Assembly: GCF_900112615.1 (NCBI RefSeq)
Contig: NZ_FOMK01000003.1
Span: 930,001 to 994,000, forward strand
Origin: Chitinophaga sp. CF118
GTDB taxonomy: Bacteria; Bacteroidota; Bacteroidia; Chitinophagales; Chitinophagaceae
Length of the DNA: 64,000 nt
Direction of reading: 5' to 3'
Part shown: positions 53,832 to 63,296 of the stretch, in pieces
Layout: each line of letters opens with the position of its first letter
Position numbering within the stretch: the stretch's first letter is position 1
Translations under genes and position numbers: made by a program
Notes under the pieces: model-generated
What the model saw: only the letters and a program-made list of their open reading frames with translations
Told to the model about the DNA's origin: nothing
The model's database searches: none

Positions 53832-56330
53832 TCAGGACTTCATTTTTTTATAGGATCTCCAGTTAACCACAAAGCCACCTATCAGTAATCCCAGCATAAT
53901 AAAGTAACTAAACAAAGAAATCTTAATCCCACTATAATACACAGCAGGTTCAAATTTAAATGTGATCGTATGAGTGCCTGCTGGTACAATCATCCCTCTC
54001 AATGCATAATTAACACGGGAATAAGGTACTCGCTGATCATCAATAAAAGCTTTCCAACCATCTTTGTAATATACTTCAGAGAACACAGCGAACTGTGTTG
54101 CTGAGGCTGTTGATTTGTAGGAGATACTATTCAGGTTATTGGCAATAAGGTGTATAGATCCTGATGAATCAAACTGAGGAGTACCTTTTACATCTTGCTG
54201 ATAACGTTGGTCAATTACAACTGTATCCCTGGTATTGAGTGTATTCAAAGCATTCATTTCTGCATCCGCATTGGGTACCCATTTAATCTGCTTTACAAAC
54301 CAGGCATTGCCCAGTGCATCCGGATTACGTTGTGCAACCGGTTGCCTGTCAGCTCCCGGTACAATAATATACTTCGTATTCAGCATATTCAGCACCTGCA
54401 GGTTGTTACGACTAATCTGACGTTCTATGAGATCTTCATAGAGTTGAAGTTTAGCAGCATGATAACCACCCACGCTTTTGTGGAAGTAGGAGGTCATGGC
54501 ATCCTGAAAAGGGCTACCAGTAAGGTTGAATACGCGGTAATAAGGATCTTTATCCTGTAATATCTGCTGATCGGCAGCAGAAGGTTGGAAAGGATTTCTA
54601 TAACTGGTTTCATCCATGAAGCTCTCATCATTCAGGTATCGTTTGTCCACCTGCAGCAGATCTGTCATGATTAGGAGGATGATACCTATCGTAAACCATT
54701 GCGCTTTGATCTTGCCTTTAATAAAGAACCAGATGATACCGAAAGTAAGTACGCAGAATAAGAGTGAACGTAACACATCGCTTCTATAGAGGCCCGCCCT
54801 GTCTTCCCGCAGGGCCTGCATAAGTCCGTCGGCAACGGAAGTATTACCCTGTACCATTTGTACAAGTTGCGCATGAAACTGGTCGTCACTACCAGGATTA
54901 TTCATGTTGCCTGTTGCATTGGTAAAGGGAAGGCTGCCGGACACAATCAGGAGCATTACCAGGATTCCGGCGGTGATCATACCTGTCCACTTCAGTTTTT
55001 TCAGCAGTTCCTGCTTGGGAAGTTGACCATTGATCAGTTCATTCAGTGTCATCACTGCCAGTATCGCAAAAGATAACTGTGGAATGATCAGTGCCTGTGA
55101 AGGTGCCCTGAACTTGTTATACAACGGGAAATGATCAAACATAAAGTAGTTGAATGCTTCCAGGTTGCTACCCCATGCAAGGAAGATACCCAGTATGGTG
55201 ATACCCGTTAGCCACCATTTATGCCATGATTCGACGATGAAGAGTCCTAAAATAACCAGCAGGCATACAACAACACCCAGATAAACCGGACCGGAAGTTC
55301 CCAGCAGGGATTGATCTCCCCAGTAGAGATCCCATCTTTTAATCAGTTGTTCTGCCTGTGTGGGAGGAACGCCCAGCGATTCCAGTTGTTTGTAAGTAGC
55401 GGAACTGGTACTGAGAGATCCTGTAGAACTACCACCATATATATCAGGCGCAATGAGAGTAAATGTTTCAAACTTACCGTAGCTCCATTGAAAGGCATAA
55501 CCTTTATCAAGGCCATTAACCATTTTACTTTGTGAAGGAAGAGGTGTTAATTCTGATTTACCACCCCTGGTACTTGCTTTGGAATATTCGTAGGTACTCC
55601 ATAGGCTCACCGCATTAGAGCCAAGCGAAAGTCCTACAGACATTGCTACCAGCAATGCCCCTGTAAGCAGGTGTTTATACTCTTTCAGCCTTATACAATA
55701 TACAGCAAATGCAATACCTATGATAGCAAGCATCAGAAAAAAGTAGTAAGTAATCTGCAGATGATTGGCAGCAACGAAGTAGGTCAGGAAAAGGGTCATG
55801 ATCCCGCTTCCCAGCAGGTATTGTTTGCGTGTAATGAGTATGAGTCCCGCAATGACCGCCGGAAGGTATGCCAGGGAAAGCATTTTGGTATCATGGCCTG
55901 TAACAATGATGATAGGCGAGTAGCTGGCATATGTATATGCTACTGCACCAGCAAACCCGATCCAGGGATTTGCTCCCAGAACGATACAAAGAATATAGAA
56001 ACAAAAGGCTGCCAGGAATAATACATTGATGGGCTTAGGTAAGCCTAATGATAATATAGCGGGAATATAACTATCATAATTATACGGAGATTCCATGGAC
56101 AACTGATAGGTAGGCATACCGCCAAACATACTGGTGGTCCATAAGGAGGTGATACCATGTGCCTGTTTATAATCCAGCGATTCCCTGGCCATCGCCTGCC
56201 ATTGTACGTTATCACTCTGACTGAGGATCTTATTATCCAATACGGGTTTACAGTAAAGGACTGCCAACAGCAGTAATGCCAGCACTGCAATCGCATGTGG
56301 CATCAGGGTTCTAAGCCAGTTGTTTTTCAT
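53832..56330 (-). CDS. YfhO family polytopic membrane protein
   Basis: The 832 residues have about 12 hydrophobic helices, with GT-C-like features in the first loop: LSQSDNVQWQAMARE, LWTTSMFGGMPTYQLS and VTGHDTKMLSLAYLPA. Family YfhO proteins are thought to be membrane glycosyltransferases acting on lipid-linked sugars (in Bacillus, lipoteichoic acid glycosylation). A large extracytoplasmic C-terminal part (about 600-800) closes with AGTHTITFKFEPAVYYSGIKIS and a last helix. It lies 8 bp downstream of the CNNM-type gene and is likely cotranscribed. Confidence 0.9.
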   Translation of the reverse strand: MKNNWLRTLMPHAIAVLALLLLAVLYCKPVLDNKILSQSDNVQWQAMARESLDYKQAHGITSLWTTSMFGGMPTYQLSMESPYNYDSYIPAILSLGLPKPINVLFLAAFCFYILCIVLGANPWIGFAGAVAYTYASYSPIIIVTGHDTKMLSLAYLPAVIAGLILITRKQYLLGSGIMTLFLTYFVAANHLQITYYFFLMLAIIGIAFAVYCIRLKEYKHLLTGALLVAMSVGLSLGSNAVSLWSTYEYSKASTRGGKSELTPLPSQSKMVNGLDKGYAFQWSYGKFETFTLIAPDIYGGSSTGSLSTSSATYKQLESLGVPPTQAEQLIKRWDLYWGDQSLLGTSGPVYLGVVVCLLVILGLFIVESWHKWWLTGITILGIFLAWGSNLEAFNYFMFDHFPLYNKFRAPSQALIIPQLSFAILAVMTLNELINGQLPKQELLKKLKWTGMITAGILVMLLIVSGSLPFTNATGNMNNPGSDDQFHAQLVQMVQGNTSVADGLMQALREDRAGLYRSDVLRSLLFCVLTFGIIWFFIKGKIKAQWFTIGIILLIMTDLLQVDKRYLNDESFMDETSYRNPFQPSAADQQILQDKDPYYRVFNLTGSPFQDAMTSYFHKSVGGYHAAKLQLYEDLIERQISRNNLQVLNMLNTKYIIVPGADRQPVAQRNPDALGNAWFVKQIKWVPNADAEMNALNTLNTRDTVVIDQRYQQDVKGTPQFDSSGSIHLIANNLNSISYKSTASATQFAVFSEVYYKDGWKAFIDDQRVPYSRVNYALRGMIVPAGTHTITFKFEPAVYYSGIKISLFSYFIMLGLLIGGFVVNWRSYKKMKS

Positions 56331-56338
56331 AGAGTAGT

Positions 56339-57658
56339 TTAGTCTTCCTGTGATTTTTTTATATTACAAACATGTACTTTGGCAATGCGGTGCTGGTCCA
56401 TTTTCATTACTTCCAGTTTCAGGCCTCTCCAATTCAGGCTATCGCCATTTTCAGGAATTTTGCCCAGTTTATCGAGGATAAAACCACCGAGTGTAACAAA
56501 AGACGTAACATTCGCTTTCTGCGGATCTGCATCTACCCCCATCAGTTCAAGGAATTCCACGAAGGGCAGTTGTCCGTCTACCAGCATACTACCATCATCA
56601 TTTCTGATCACTTCATACTCAAACTCATTGGTTTCTGAAATGTCGCCCACGAGAGCATCCACGATGTCGTTGATGGTAACAAGTCCTTTGATAGATCCAA
56701 ATTCGTCTACTACCATTGCCTGGTAGATCCTTTCTTTTTTGAAGAGTTCCAGTAGCTGGTAGGCGCGGTTATGTACGGTTACTACCAGCAGTTTCCTGCT
56801 GATGGCAGTGAGATTATTCACCGCACCATTAAAGTTTTCACTCAGCAGGTCTTTAGAGTATATGAAGCCGGTAGTATTATCCAGATCGCCTTTTACCAGA
56901 GGATAAACAGTATGTTTCTGTGTAAGGATTTTTTGTTTGTTTATTTCCGGTGGATCTGTTACATCCAGCCATATCACTTCATTACGCGGTGTCATGAGAG
57001 CAGATACCTGCCTGTCGCCCAGGTTAAAAACATTCTGGATCAGTGCTTTTTCTGTTTCTTCGATAACTCCTCCCTGATGGCTTTCTGCAATGATTACACG
57101 CAGCTCTTCTTCTGTATGAATATCTTCATGTTCATGCATCGGTTTGATCCCTACGAGGCTCAGTATCACATTTGCCAGGCTGTTGAGAATCCATATGAAG
57201 GGGCGGAAAACAATATAAAATAATTTGAGTGGCAGTGCTACTGCAAAGGTAGTAGGTACCGGTTTGCGTATAGCCAGTGACTTAGGGGCCAGTTCTCCAA
57301 ATACGATGTGGAGAATGGTGATGGTCATGAAGGCAACAGGCAATGCTGCTTTGTGCGCTGTTTCTTCAGACAGGCGCATATTTAATGTGTTATTAAAAAG
57401 ATCAATGATCAGGGTTGTCATTACTTTTTCTCCTACCCATCCAAGGCCCAGGGAGGCCAGGGTAATTCCTAATTGTGTAGCAGCCAGGTAACCGTCAAGG
57501 TTATTCAGAATACTTTTAGCTACCAGCGAAACAGTTTTGCTGCGGCCGGAACTCACTTCTATCTGCGAGGATCGGACTTTAACAATTGCAAATTCTGCTG
57601 CCACGAAGAAGCCATTCAGCAGGACTAAAAAAATAGTAAAAAGTATGTCGATGGTCAT
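56339..57658 (-). CDS. CNNM/CorC-type hemolysin family membrane protein
   Basis: The 439 residues show a DUF21/CNNM transmembrane domain (MTIDILFTIFLVLLNGFFVAAEFAIVKVR, residues 1-200), two CBS domains (about 215-335; MTPRNEVIWLDV, and MVVDEFGSIKGLVTINDIVDALVGDI), and a C-terminal CorC_HlyC domain (DGSMLVDGQLPFVEFLELMG). Homologues export or sense Mg2+ or other divalent cations at the inner membrane. The hemolysin name is historical. The gene is followed closely by the YfhO gene. Confidence 0.93.
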   Translation of the reverse strand: MTIDILFTIFLVLLNGFFVAAEFAIVKVRSSQIEVSSGRSKTVSLVAKSILNNLDGYLAATQLGITLASLGLGWVGEKVMTTLIIDLFNNTLNMRLSEETAHKAALPVAFMTITILHIVFGELAPKSLAIRKPVPTTFAVALPLKLFYIVFRPFIWILNSLANVILSLVGIKPMHEHEDIHTEEELRVIIAESHQGGVIEETEKALIQNVFNLGDRQVSALMTPRNEVIWLDVTDPPEINKQKILTQKHTVYPLVKGDLDNTTGFIYSKDLLSENFNGAVNNLTAISRKLLVVTVHNRAYQLLELFKKERIYQAMVVDEFGSIKGLVTINDIVDALVGDISETNEFEYEVIRNDDGSMLVDGQLPFVEFLELMGVDADPQKANVTSFVTLGGFILDKLGKIPENGDSLNWRGLKLEVMKMDQHRIAKVHVCNIKKSQED

Positions 57659-57694
57659 TAGTGTCTTAGTTAGTTACAAAAAGCTTTTTATGGT

Positions 57695-58054
57695 TTAATT
57701 AGGTTTTGTTTTTGGTCTGTGAATATCGCCCCAATCGGAGATCACCTGCAGCATAGGTTGGAGGGACTGTCCGTTACTGGTTAGTTCGTATTCTACACGG
57801 GGCGGAACTTCCGCATATACCAGTCGACTGATCAGCCCATCTTTTTCCAGCTCTCTTAACTGTAATACAAGGATTCTTTCAGAAACAGCCGGAATACTTT
57901 TTTTCAGTTCACTGTAACGCATTTTGCCTTCCAGCAAGCGCCATAATATGGCTGGTTTCCATCTTCCACCTATCAGGTCGAGTGTGTAAGCCATCCCACA
58001 ATCACCTTGTATTTTTTCTCTGTTCAATGTATTAGTTGAGCTTTCTTTTCTCAT
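57695..58054 (-). CDS. HxlR family winged-helix regulator
   Basis: The 119 residues match HxlR-type MarR-fold regulators: CGMAYTLDLIGGRWKPAILWRLLEGKMRYSELKKSIPAVSERILVLQLRELEKDGLISR, and VPPRVEYELTSNGQSL. A Cys near residue 19 could be a redox sensor, as in YodB-like relatives. It is divergent from the SDR gene across a 96-bp gap that contains two GTACTGG repeats 19 bp apart (58072 and 58091), possible operator sequences. Such regulator-SDR pairs often respond to quinones or aldehydes. Confidence 0.9.
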   Translation of the reverse strand: MRKESSTNTLNREKIQGDCGMAYTLDLIGGRWKPAILWRLLEGKMRYSELKKSIPAVSERILVLQLRELEKDGLISRLVYAEVPPRVEYELTSNGQSLQPMLQVISDWGDIHRPKTKPN

Positions 58055-58150
58055 TACTTACATTTTTGTCAGTACTGGACAATATTATCGGTACTGGTAA
58101 AATTAAGGCTAGCAGTTTACTTTTACAAACAATTAACAAAAAATATTATT

Positions 58151-58891
58151 ATGAAACAGCTTGAAAACAAAGTCGCATTAGTAACCGGAGGTAGCAGAGG
58201 CATGGGAGCAGCCATTGTAAAGCGGCTGGCAGCACAGGGAGCAACAGTTGCATTTACCTATGTGAAATCGGCCGAAAAGGCACAGCAAATGGTCGCAGAT
58301 CTGGCTCTCAGCGGGCATACAGCATTGGCCATTGAAGCTGATAGTGCTTCCCACATAGCGGTTACAGCTGCCGTAGAACAGGTAGCAACTACCTACGGCC
58401 GTATAGACATATTGGTGAATAATGCCGGCATTTACTTTAGAAAGCCCCTGGCCGACCATTCAGCCGCTGATTATGATCTAATGATGGATGTGAACGTAAA
58501 AGCCGTTTTCATGGCATCGCTGGCTACCATTCCTCATATGCCTACGGGAGGGAGGATGATCAGTATAGGAAGTAACCTGGCGGGCAGGGTAGTAGGCACA
58601 GGGGCAACACTGTATGCCATGAGTAAATCAGCATTAATTGGTTTTACAAAGGGAATGGCAAGAGAACTGGGACCTAAAGGGATCACAGTAAACCTGGTAC
58701 AGCCCGGCCCGACAAATACTGATATGAATCCCGATAGCGGGGAGCATGCAGCAGCATTAAAAGGATTTATGGCATTGGGGCATTATGGCAATGTTGAAGA
58801 TATTGCAGGGTTAGTGACTTTCCTTGCAGGAAAAGAAGGAGGCTTCATTACGGGTACTGAGTTGACGATAGACGGTGGGTTTAATACATGA
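58151..58891 (+). CDS. Short-chain dehydrogenase/reductase
   Basis: The 246 residues form a complete classical SDR: TGGSRGMGAA near residue 13 (cofactor), NNAG near residue 91, catalytic Ser in MISIGSN, YAMSK (Tyr and Lys), and GFITGTELTIDGGF at the end. By contrast with the SDR at 990-1724, all catalytic residues are present. It resembles 3-oxoacyl-ACP reductase-like enzymes controlled by HxlR or TetR regulators. The divergent HxlR gene is the probable regulator. A terminator follows. Confidence 0.93.
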   Translation: MKQLENKVALVTGGSRGMGAAIVKRLAAQGATVAFTYVKSAEKAQQMVADLALSGHTALAIEADSASHIAVTAAVEQVATTYGRIDILVNNAGIYFRKPLADHSAADYDLMMDVNVKAVFMASLATIPHMPTGGRMISIGSNLAGRVVGTGATLYAMSKSALIGFTKGMARELGPKGITVNLVQPGPTNTDMNPDSGEHAAALKGFMALGHYGNVEDIAGLVTFLAGKEGGFITGTELTIDGGFNT

Positions 58892-58954
58892 TAAATGAAT
58901 TTATCTGCTGAAGCCGCAAACTAGCCAGCTATCTGGCCACTTATTATCTTATTT

Positions 58955-58993
58955 TAACGGCTTATTAACCTTATAAAAGTTAATAAGCCGTTA
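58955..58993 (+). terminator. Terminator after the SDR gene
   Basis: A 15-bp perfect inverted repeat (TAACGGCTTATTAAC / GTTAATAAGCCGTTA) has a 9-nt loop. No strong T-run follows, so it may act as a processing or stability hairpin. Confidence 0.65.
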
Positions 58994-59021
58994 CTTAGTA
59001 CTTCAATATAATAACCCCATT

Positions 59022-59207
59022 ATGAAGAAGTATCTCCTGCTAATCATACTACTTATTGCCGCTTTAGCCGGATATGCATTACTCCATAAAGAAACCAGTA
59101 CAGTACATGCTACCTGTCGTAAAGGCGGAGTATGTAACGCCTGTAAGAATTGTAAGTATTGCAAGAATTGCTCACAGAATGGCGGTACGTGTAGTGTGTG
59201 CCGGTAG
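59022..59207 (+). CDS. Tiny Cys-rich membrane-anchored peptide
   Basis: The 61 residues consist of one hydrophobic helix (MKKYLLLIILLIAALAGYALL) and a 40-residue tail with eight Cys in the spacing Cx5Cx2Cx2Cx2Cx2Cx6Cx2C (core CNACKNCKYCKNC). Such dense Cx2C repeats suggest metal binding or a disulfide knot outside the membrane. I do not recognise a family. A stem-loop precedes it and the phased-repeat region follows it. The composition and clean ATG argue that it is real. Confidence 0.65.
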   Translation: MKKYLLLIILLIAALAGYALLHKETSTVHATCRKGGVCNACKNCKYCKNCSQNGGTCSVCR

Positions 59208-59401
59208 CTTACTATGCATAAGTAAATACATAGGTCTTTTACAAAAGATACTCGCTGAAAATCCAAGGAAAGTCGCCAATGTCTTTGACATGAAAAAACG
59301 TTTGTGCAGTTTTTAATGGTGTTCGTGTAGTTTGTTTGCGAAGCCCATGTAGTTTACCGGAATTGGAAATAAATCAGTACTTATATTGCAATTGAAATGT
59401 C

Positions 59402-59560
59402 CCTGAGTATAGGGCAAGTTGATAGCAAGTTAATAGTGAGTCTATAGTTGCTTCGTAGGTTGAACGCCCTTTGAACGTACCTTGAACACCCTTAGTTCGC
59501 ATAAATGTGTTCAAAGGATGTTCAAGGTATGTGCTACGTATGTTCAAAGTATAAAGGCAA
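59402..59560. repeat. Intergenic element with 11-bp phased repeats and dyad symmetry
   Basis: From 59415, successive 11-bp units share their ends or cores. Four units end in TAG (59425, 59436, 59447, 59458). Three then carry TTGAAC starting at 59460, 59471 and 59482. After a 21-bp centre, GTTCAA starts at 59509, 59520 and 59542, with a degenerate GTGCTA copy at 59531. The spacing is exactly 11 bp throughout each block. The inverted halves can form a 15-bp stem with one mismatch (59479-59493 with 59514-59528). It is non-coding and lies between the Cys-rich gene and the aquaporin gene. Confidence 0.7.
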
Positions 59561-59680
59561 TGCGAATTACCTGTTCTAATAATTAAAAAAGACAAACATT
59601 ATGAGTACGCAATTAAAAGAACTATCAGATCCGTTCATCATTGAAATTGCAAGTATCATTGGTGCCGTCAGTATTCTCTG

Positions 59681-60388
59681 CTATTTTTTATCCAGCAAGT
59701 ATCTCCATACAACTGCACTCAGAATGCTGCCAAGAAAGGGAGCTACGATAAACAGCCATAACTGGCTGGTAGCGGCACCTCCAACAAGCAATGCAGGACC
59801 AATACTCCGTGCCGGATTTACAGATACACCTGTAACCGGAATGCCTACAATATGTATAAGTACGAGGCTTAAACCGATAGATAAACCTGCAAAACCACCA
59901 TGTATGTTTTTGGAAGAAGTAGAGCCGAAAATAACGAACAGGAATATGAATGTAAAGATAGTCTCGGCAATAAAACCGGAAAGAAGGTTGTAATGCGCCG
60001 GTGAGGAAAGAGCATAGCCATTTTGCCCTAATCCATTATCGGCAATACTATATCCTTCTTTCCCCGTTGCAATAAGAAGCAGAATACCTGCACCGACAAT
60101 AGCTCCTAATATTTGGGCGGTGATATAAACAACAGCTTCATCTGTCTTCATCCGGCCTGCTATAACCATACCAATAGAAATGGCCGGGTTGATATGACAG
60201 CCTGATATATGACCAATAGCATAAGCCATTGCCACAACAGACAAGCCGAATGCGAAGGATATACCTAATAAGCCAACGCCGGTGGTGCCATTGGATCCTG
60301 CAATTACTGCGCTGCCACAGCCCATTAAAACTAATACCATTGTGCCAAAGAATTCAGCAGAGAATTTTGAAAAAGTAGTTGTTTTCAT
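59681..60388 (-). CDS. Aquaporin family channel (MIP family)
   Basis: The 235 residues have six membrane helices and both MIP half-helix motifs, HINPAISIG and SVNPARSIGPALL. They begin FSAEFFGTMVLVLMGCGSAVIAG, the typical aquaporin helix 1. This pattern is nearer to AqpZ-type water channels than to GlpF (no Asp in the second NPA region). It faces the phased-repeat element and diverges from the GH36 gene across 267 bp without clear signals. Confidence 0.93.
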   Translation of the reverse strand: MKTTTFSKFSAEFFGTMVLVLMGCGSAVIAGSNGTTGVGLLGISFAFGLSVVAMAYAIGHISGCHINPAISIGMVIAGRMKTDEAVVYITAQILGAIVGAGILLLIATGKEGYSIADNGLGQNGYALSSPAHYNLLSGFIAETIFTFIFLFVIFGSTSSKNIHGGFAGLSIGLSLVLIHIVGIPVTGVSVNPARSIGPALLVGGAATSQLWLFIVAPFLGSILSAVVWRYLLDKK

Positions 60389-60655
60389 AATAAGATTTAG
60401 ATGATAAAAATGTGGTTAGTGATGTAGAAAAGGGGTGAAAAATTATTCACATGATAGAGAAACAGGATTAATCAGAAAAAGTTCGTGTTAGCATGTTTTT
60501 GATGATCTGTAGTCAAATATCCTGAAAATACTTTAAAGCGTCAATACTAATTGATTTTGAATCCAATCTTCCTCTTTTCAAAAAAAAAGAAACTTTTACC
60601 CAAAAAAATTATAGTTTAAGCGCTCCATTAAAGATCCACGAACCAAATTAACGTT

Positions 60656-62791
60656 ATGATCAAACATGTAGTCATTGCTTTTCTAGTACTGTTATGCCTG
60701 CCAGGATCCGTTCTCCGGGCACAAAAGAAGATTTCTGTAGAAACGGAACATCTGCAGTTATTACTATCCGTCAATGAAAAAGGGAAAGTATTCCAGAGTT
60801 ACCTGGGAGAAAAACTGTCACAATATAATAGCGTTGAAACGGGCAGGCATGAAGCCTATGTTCCTGCCGGTACTAATAACCTGTTTGAACCTGCCATCAG
60901 CGTTATGCATACAGATGGTAATCCTTCTCTTGAGCTGTTGTTTGCTGAAGAGAAAAAGGACAAAACGGATGATAATGTGACTGTCACTACGGTATCACTG
61001 AAAGATCCTAAGTATCCTTTTGAAGTATTGTTACACATTGCTGCTTATTACAGGGAAGATATCTTTAAAAGCTGGACAGAGATCAAACATCAGGAGAAAG
61101 GTCCTGTTACTCTCTATAACTTTGCATCCTCCATGTTGCATTTCGATGCACATAAATACTGGCTGACCAACTTCCATGGCGACTGGGCCGAAGAAATGAA
61201 GATGCAGGAGCATGAGCTGACAAGCGGTATCAAAATACTGGATACCAAACTGGGTACCAGGGCCGCTATGTATCAGGCTCCTTTTTTCTTCGTATCCCTG
61301 GATGAACCGGCTACAGAAACGCATGGAGCGCTGATTGCGGGTACACTTGCCTGGACTGGTAACTTCAGGTTCGCCTTTGAAGTGGATGAACAAAACTCTT
61401 TACGTGTAATTGCCGGTATGAATAACTACGCATCTCAGTATAAACTGCTCCCCGGGCAAGTATTCGAAACTCCTGCTTTTATCTTCACTTATTCTGCTGA
61501 TGGTAAAGGAACTGCCAGCAGAAACTTTCACCACTGGGCAAGTACTTATGGAGTGCTGGATGGGGATACACAGAGAACTGTTCTGCTGAATAACTGGGAA
61601 GCTACCGGCTTTGATTTCAATGAAGAAAAGCTGGCCGGTTTGTTTGATAATACTAAAAAACTGGGTGCAGATCTTTTTCTGCTGGATGATGGCTGGTTCG
61701 CTAATAAATATCCCCGGAATGATGATCATACCGGATTGGGCGACTGGCAGGAGAATAAAACCAAATTACCTAATGGTATTGGTCATCTTGTAAAAACGGC
61801 TACAGGAAAGAATATCAAATTCGGAATATGGGTGGAACCGGAAATGGTGAATCCTAAAAGTGAGCTATATGAAAAACATCCCGACTGGATCCTGAAATTG
61901 CCAAACAGGGAAGAAGACTACTTCCGTAATCAACTGGTACTGGATCTGATCAATCCTAAAGTACAGGATTTTGTATTTGGGGTATTGGATAATATGCTGA
62001 CTGCCAATCCTGGTATTGCCTATATCAAGTGGGATTGTAACCGGATGATCACTAATGGCTGGTCTCCTTATCTGAAAGACAACCAGTCTGCTTTATATAT
62101 TGAATATACCCGTAGCCTCTACCAGGTGCTTAAACGCTTACGGGCGAAGTATGCACATCTTCCCATAATGCTTTGCTCTGGCGGCGGTGGTCGCATCGAT
62201 TATGGTGCTTTGCCTTATTTCACTGAATTCTGGCCAAGCGATGATACAGATGGATTTGAAAGAGTAATGATTCAATGGGGTTACTCTTATTTCTTCCCCT
62301 CTTTTACGGTAGCCAATCACGTTACTTCATGGGGTAAACAATCACTTAAATTCCGGACGGATGTGGCGATGATGGGACGTTTGGGATATGATATCAACCT
62401 GGATAAATTCAGCGATGCAGAGTGGCAGTTCAGTCAGCAGGCGGTGAAGGACTATAAACGTTTATACCCTGTTATCAGTCATGGTGACTTGTACAGGTTA
62501 ATCTCTCCTTACCAGGAAAACAGGGCCGTATTAATGTATGCCTCTAAAGAAAAAGCAGTGTTATTCTCTTACACTTTGCATTCCCGTTATGGTGAGAGTT
62601 TTGAACTGGTGAAATTACAGGGGCTAGATCCTAAAAAGCAGTATCAATTGCAGGAGATTAATCTGGAAAAAGGAAGATCATCTTCATTATCAGGAAAGGT
62701 ATATGGAGGAGATTACCTGATGAAGGTAGGATTACCTGTAACTTCCAGGAATGAATTATCCAGTATGGTACTTGAGATAACAGCGCAATAA
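60656..62791 (+). CDS. Secreted GH36 alpha-galactosidase
   Basis: The 711 residues start with a signal peptide (LVLLCLPGSVLRAQ). An N-terminal beta-supersandwich precedes the TIM barrel (about 300-620): LLDDGWF, FGIWVEPEMVNPKSELYEKHPDW, YIKWDCNR with the nucleophile Asp460, CSGGGGRIDYGAL, and FWPSDDTDGFER with the acid/base Asp near 529-532. The enzyme releases terminal alpha-galactose from galacto-oligosaccharides or galactomannan, here in the periplasm. It is monocistronic, closed by a terminator. Confidence 0.95.
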   Translation: MIKHVVIAFLVLLCLPGSVLRAQKKISVETEHLQLLLSVNEKGKVFQSYLGEKLSQYNSVETGRHEAYVPAGTNNLFEPAISVMHTDGNPSLELLFAEEKKDKTDDNVTVTTVSLKDPKYPFEVLLHIAAYYREDIFKSWTEIKHQEKGPVTLYNFASSMLHFDAHKYWLTNFHGDWAEEMKMQEHELTSGIKILDTKLGTRAAMYQAPFFFVSLDEPATETHGALIAGTLAWTGNFRFAFEVDEQNSLRVIAGMNNYASQYKLLPGQVFETPAFIFTYSADGKGTASRNFHHWASTYGVLDGDTQRTVLLNNWEATGFDFNEEKLAGLFDNTKKLGADLFLLDDGWFANKYPRNDDHTGLGDWQENKTKLPNGIGHLVKTATGKNIKFGIWVEPEMVNPKSELYEKHPDWILKLPNREEDYFRNQLVLDLINPKVQDFVFGVLDNMLTANPGIAYIKWDCNRMITNGWSPYLKDNQSALYIEYTRSLYQVLKRLRAKYAHLPIMLCSGGGGRIDYGALPYFTEFWPSDDTDGFERVMIQWGYSYFFPSFTVANHVTSWGKQSLKFRTDVAMMGRLGYDINLDKFSDAEWQFSQQAVKDYKRLYPVISHGDLYRLISPYQENRAVLMYASKEKAVLFSYTLHSRYGESFELVKLQGLDPKKQYQLQEINLEKGRSSSLSGKVYGGDYLMKVGLPVTSRNELSSMVLEITAQ

Positions 62792-62800
62792 GATATAATG

Positions 62801-62845
62801 AACACTTTGGAAAGTAGGATTATACTTTTCAAAGTGTTTTCTTAA
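62801..62845. terminator. Terminator between the GH36 and DUF1304 genes
   Basis: A 16-bp stem with one G-T wobble (AACACTTTGGAAAGTA / TACTTTTCAAAGTGTT) and a 6-nt loop is followed by TTCTT. It lies between convergent genes. Confidence 0.85.
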
Positions 62846-62867
62846 ATGCCAGAGGTAAGTCGATAAA

Positions 62868-63230
62868 TTAATACAGGTAGATTAGCAGTAAAGTAATAAT
62901 AGCTGGTGCCGCCTGTACAAAAAAGATCCTTTTACCAGCAGTAAAGGCTCCGTAGATCCCTGCCACAGCTATACAAACCAGGAAAAAGGACGCTATATTG
63001 AATGCCCAGCTCTGATCCCCGATAAAAAAAGACCATATCAGTCCTGCGGAAAGAAAGCCGTTATACAGCCCCTGGTTGCCGGCGAGTACTTTTGTAGGCT
63101 CAAACAGATGGGCCGGTAGATTTTTGAAGACCTTTGGCGCTCGGGTAGTCCAGGCAAACATCTCCAGCCAGAGGATGTATAGGTGTTCCAGGGCGCAGAA
63201 TCCAATGAGAAATTTAATTAAGAGCAACAT
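62868..63230 (-). CDS. DUF1304 family small membrane protein
   Basis: The 120 residues form four membrane helices in the DUF1304 pattern: ALEHLYILWLEMFAWTTRAPKVF, NQGLYNGFLSAGLIW, IASFFLVCIAVAGIYGAFT and a last helix LLLIYLY. The GNQGLYNGFLAAGL motif defines the family. Function is unknown. It is divergent from the OmpA-type gene. Confidence 0.9.
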   Translation of the reverse strand: MLLLIKFLIGFCALEHLYILWLEMFAWTTRAPKVFKNLPAHLFEPTKVLAGNQGLYNGFLSAGLIWSFFIGDQSWAFNIASFFLVCIAVAGIYGAFTAGKRIFFVQAAPAIITLLLIYLY

Positions 63231-63296
63231 ATGTAGTAAATTTAGTATCGAGTTAGGGTTTTAAGGAGAGGCGAAGATATTAATAATTCCACGTAC

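Noticed and set aside
58070..58097. GTACTGG direct repeats in the HxlR-SDR gap as a definite operator
   Set aside because: Plausible but only two short copies without clear dyad symmetry; mentioned under the HxlR gene but not called as a feature.
59374..59595. Leftward ORF of 73 codons through the phased-repeat element
   Set aside because: The 11-bp period is not a codon multiple, the product has no protein-like pattern, and the repeat structure explains the sequence better.
59601..59993. Rightward ORF of 130 codons overlapping the aquaporin gene
   Set aside because: About three quarters is antisense to a well-supported aquaporin and only the first 27 codons are outside it.
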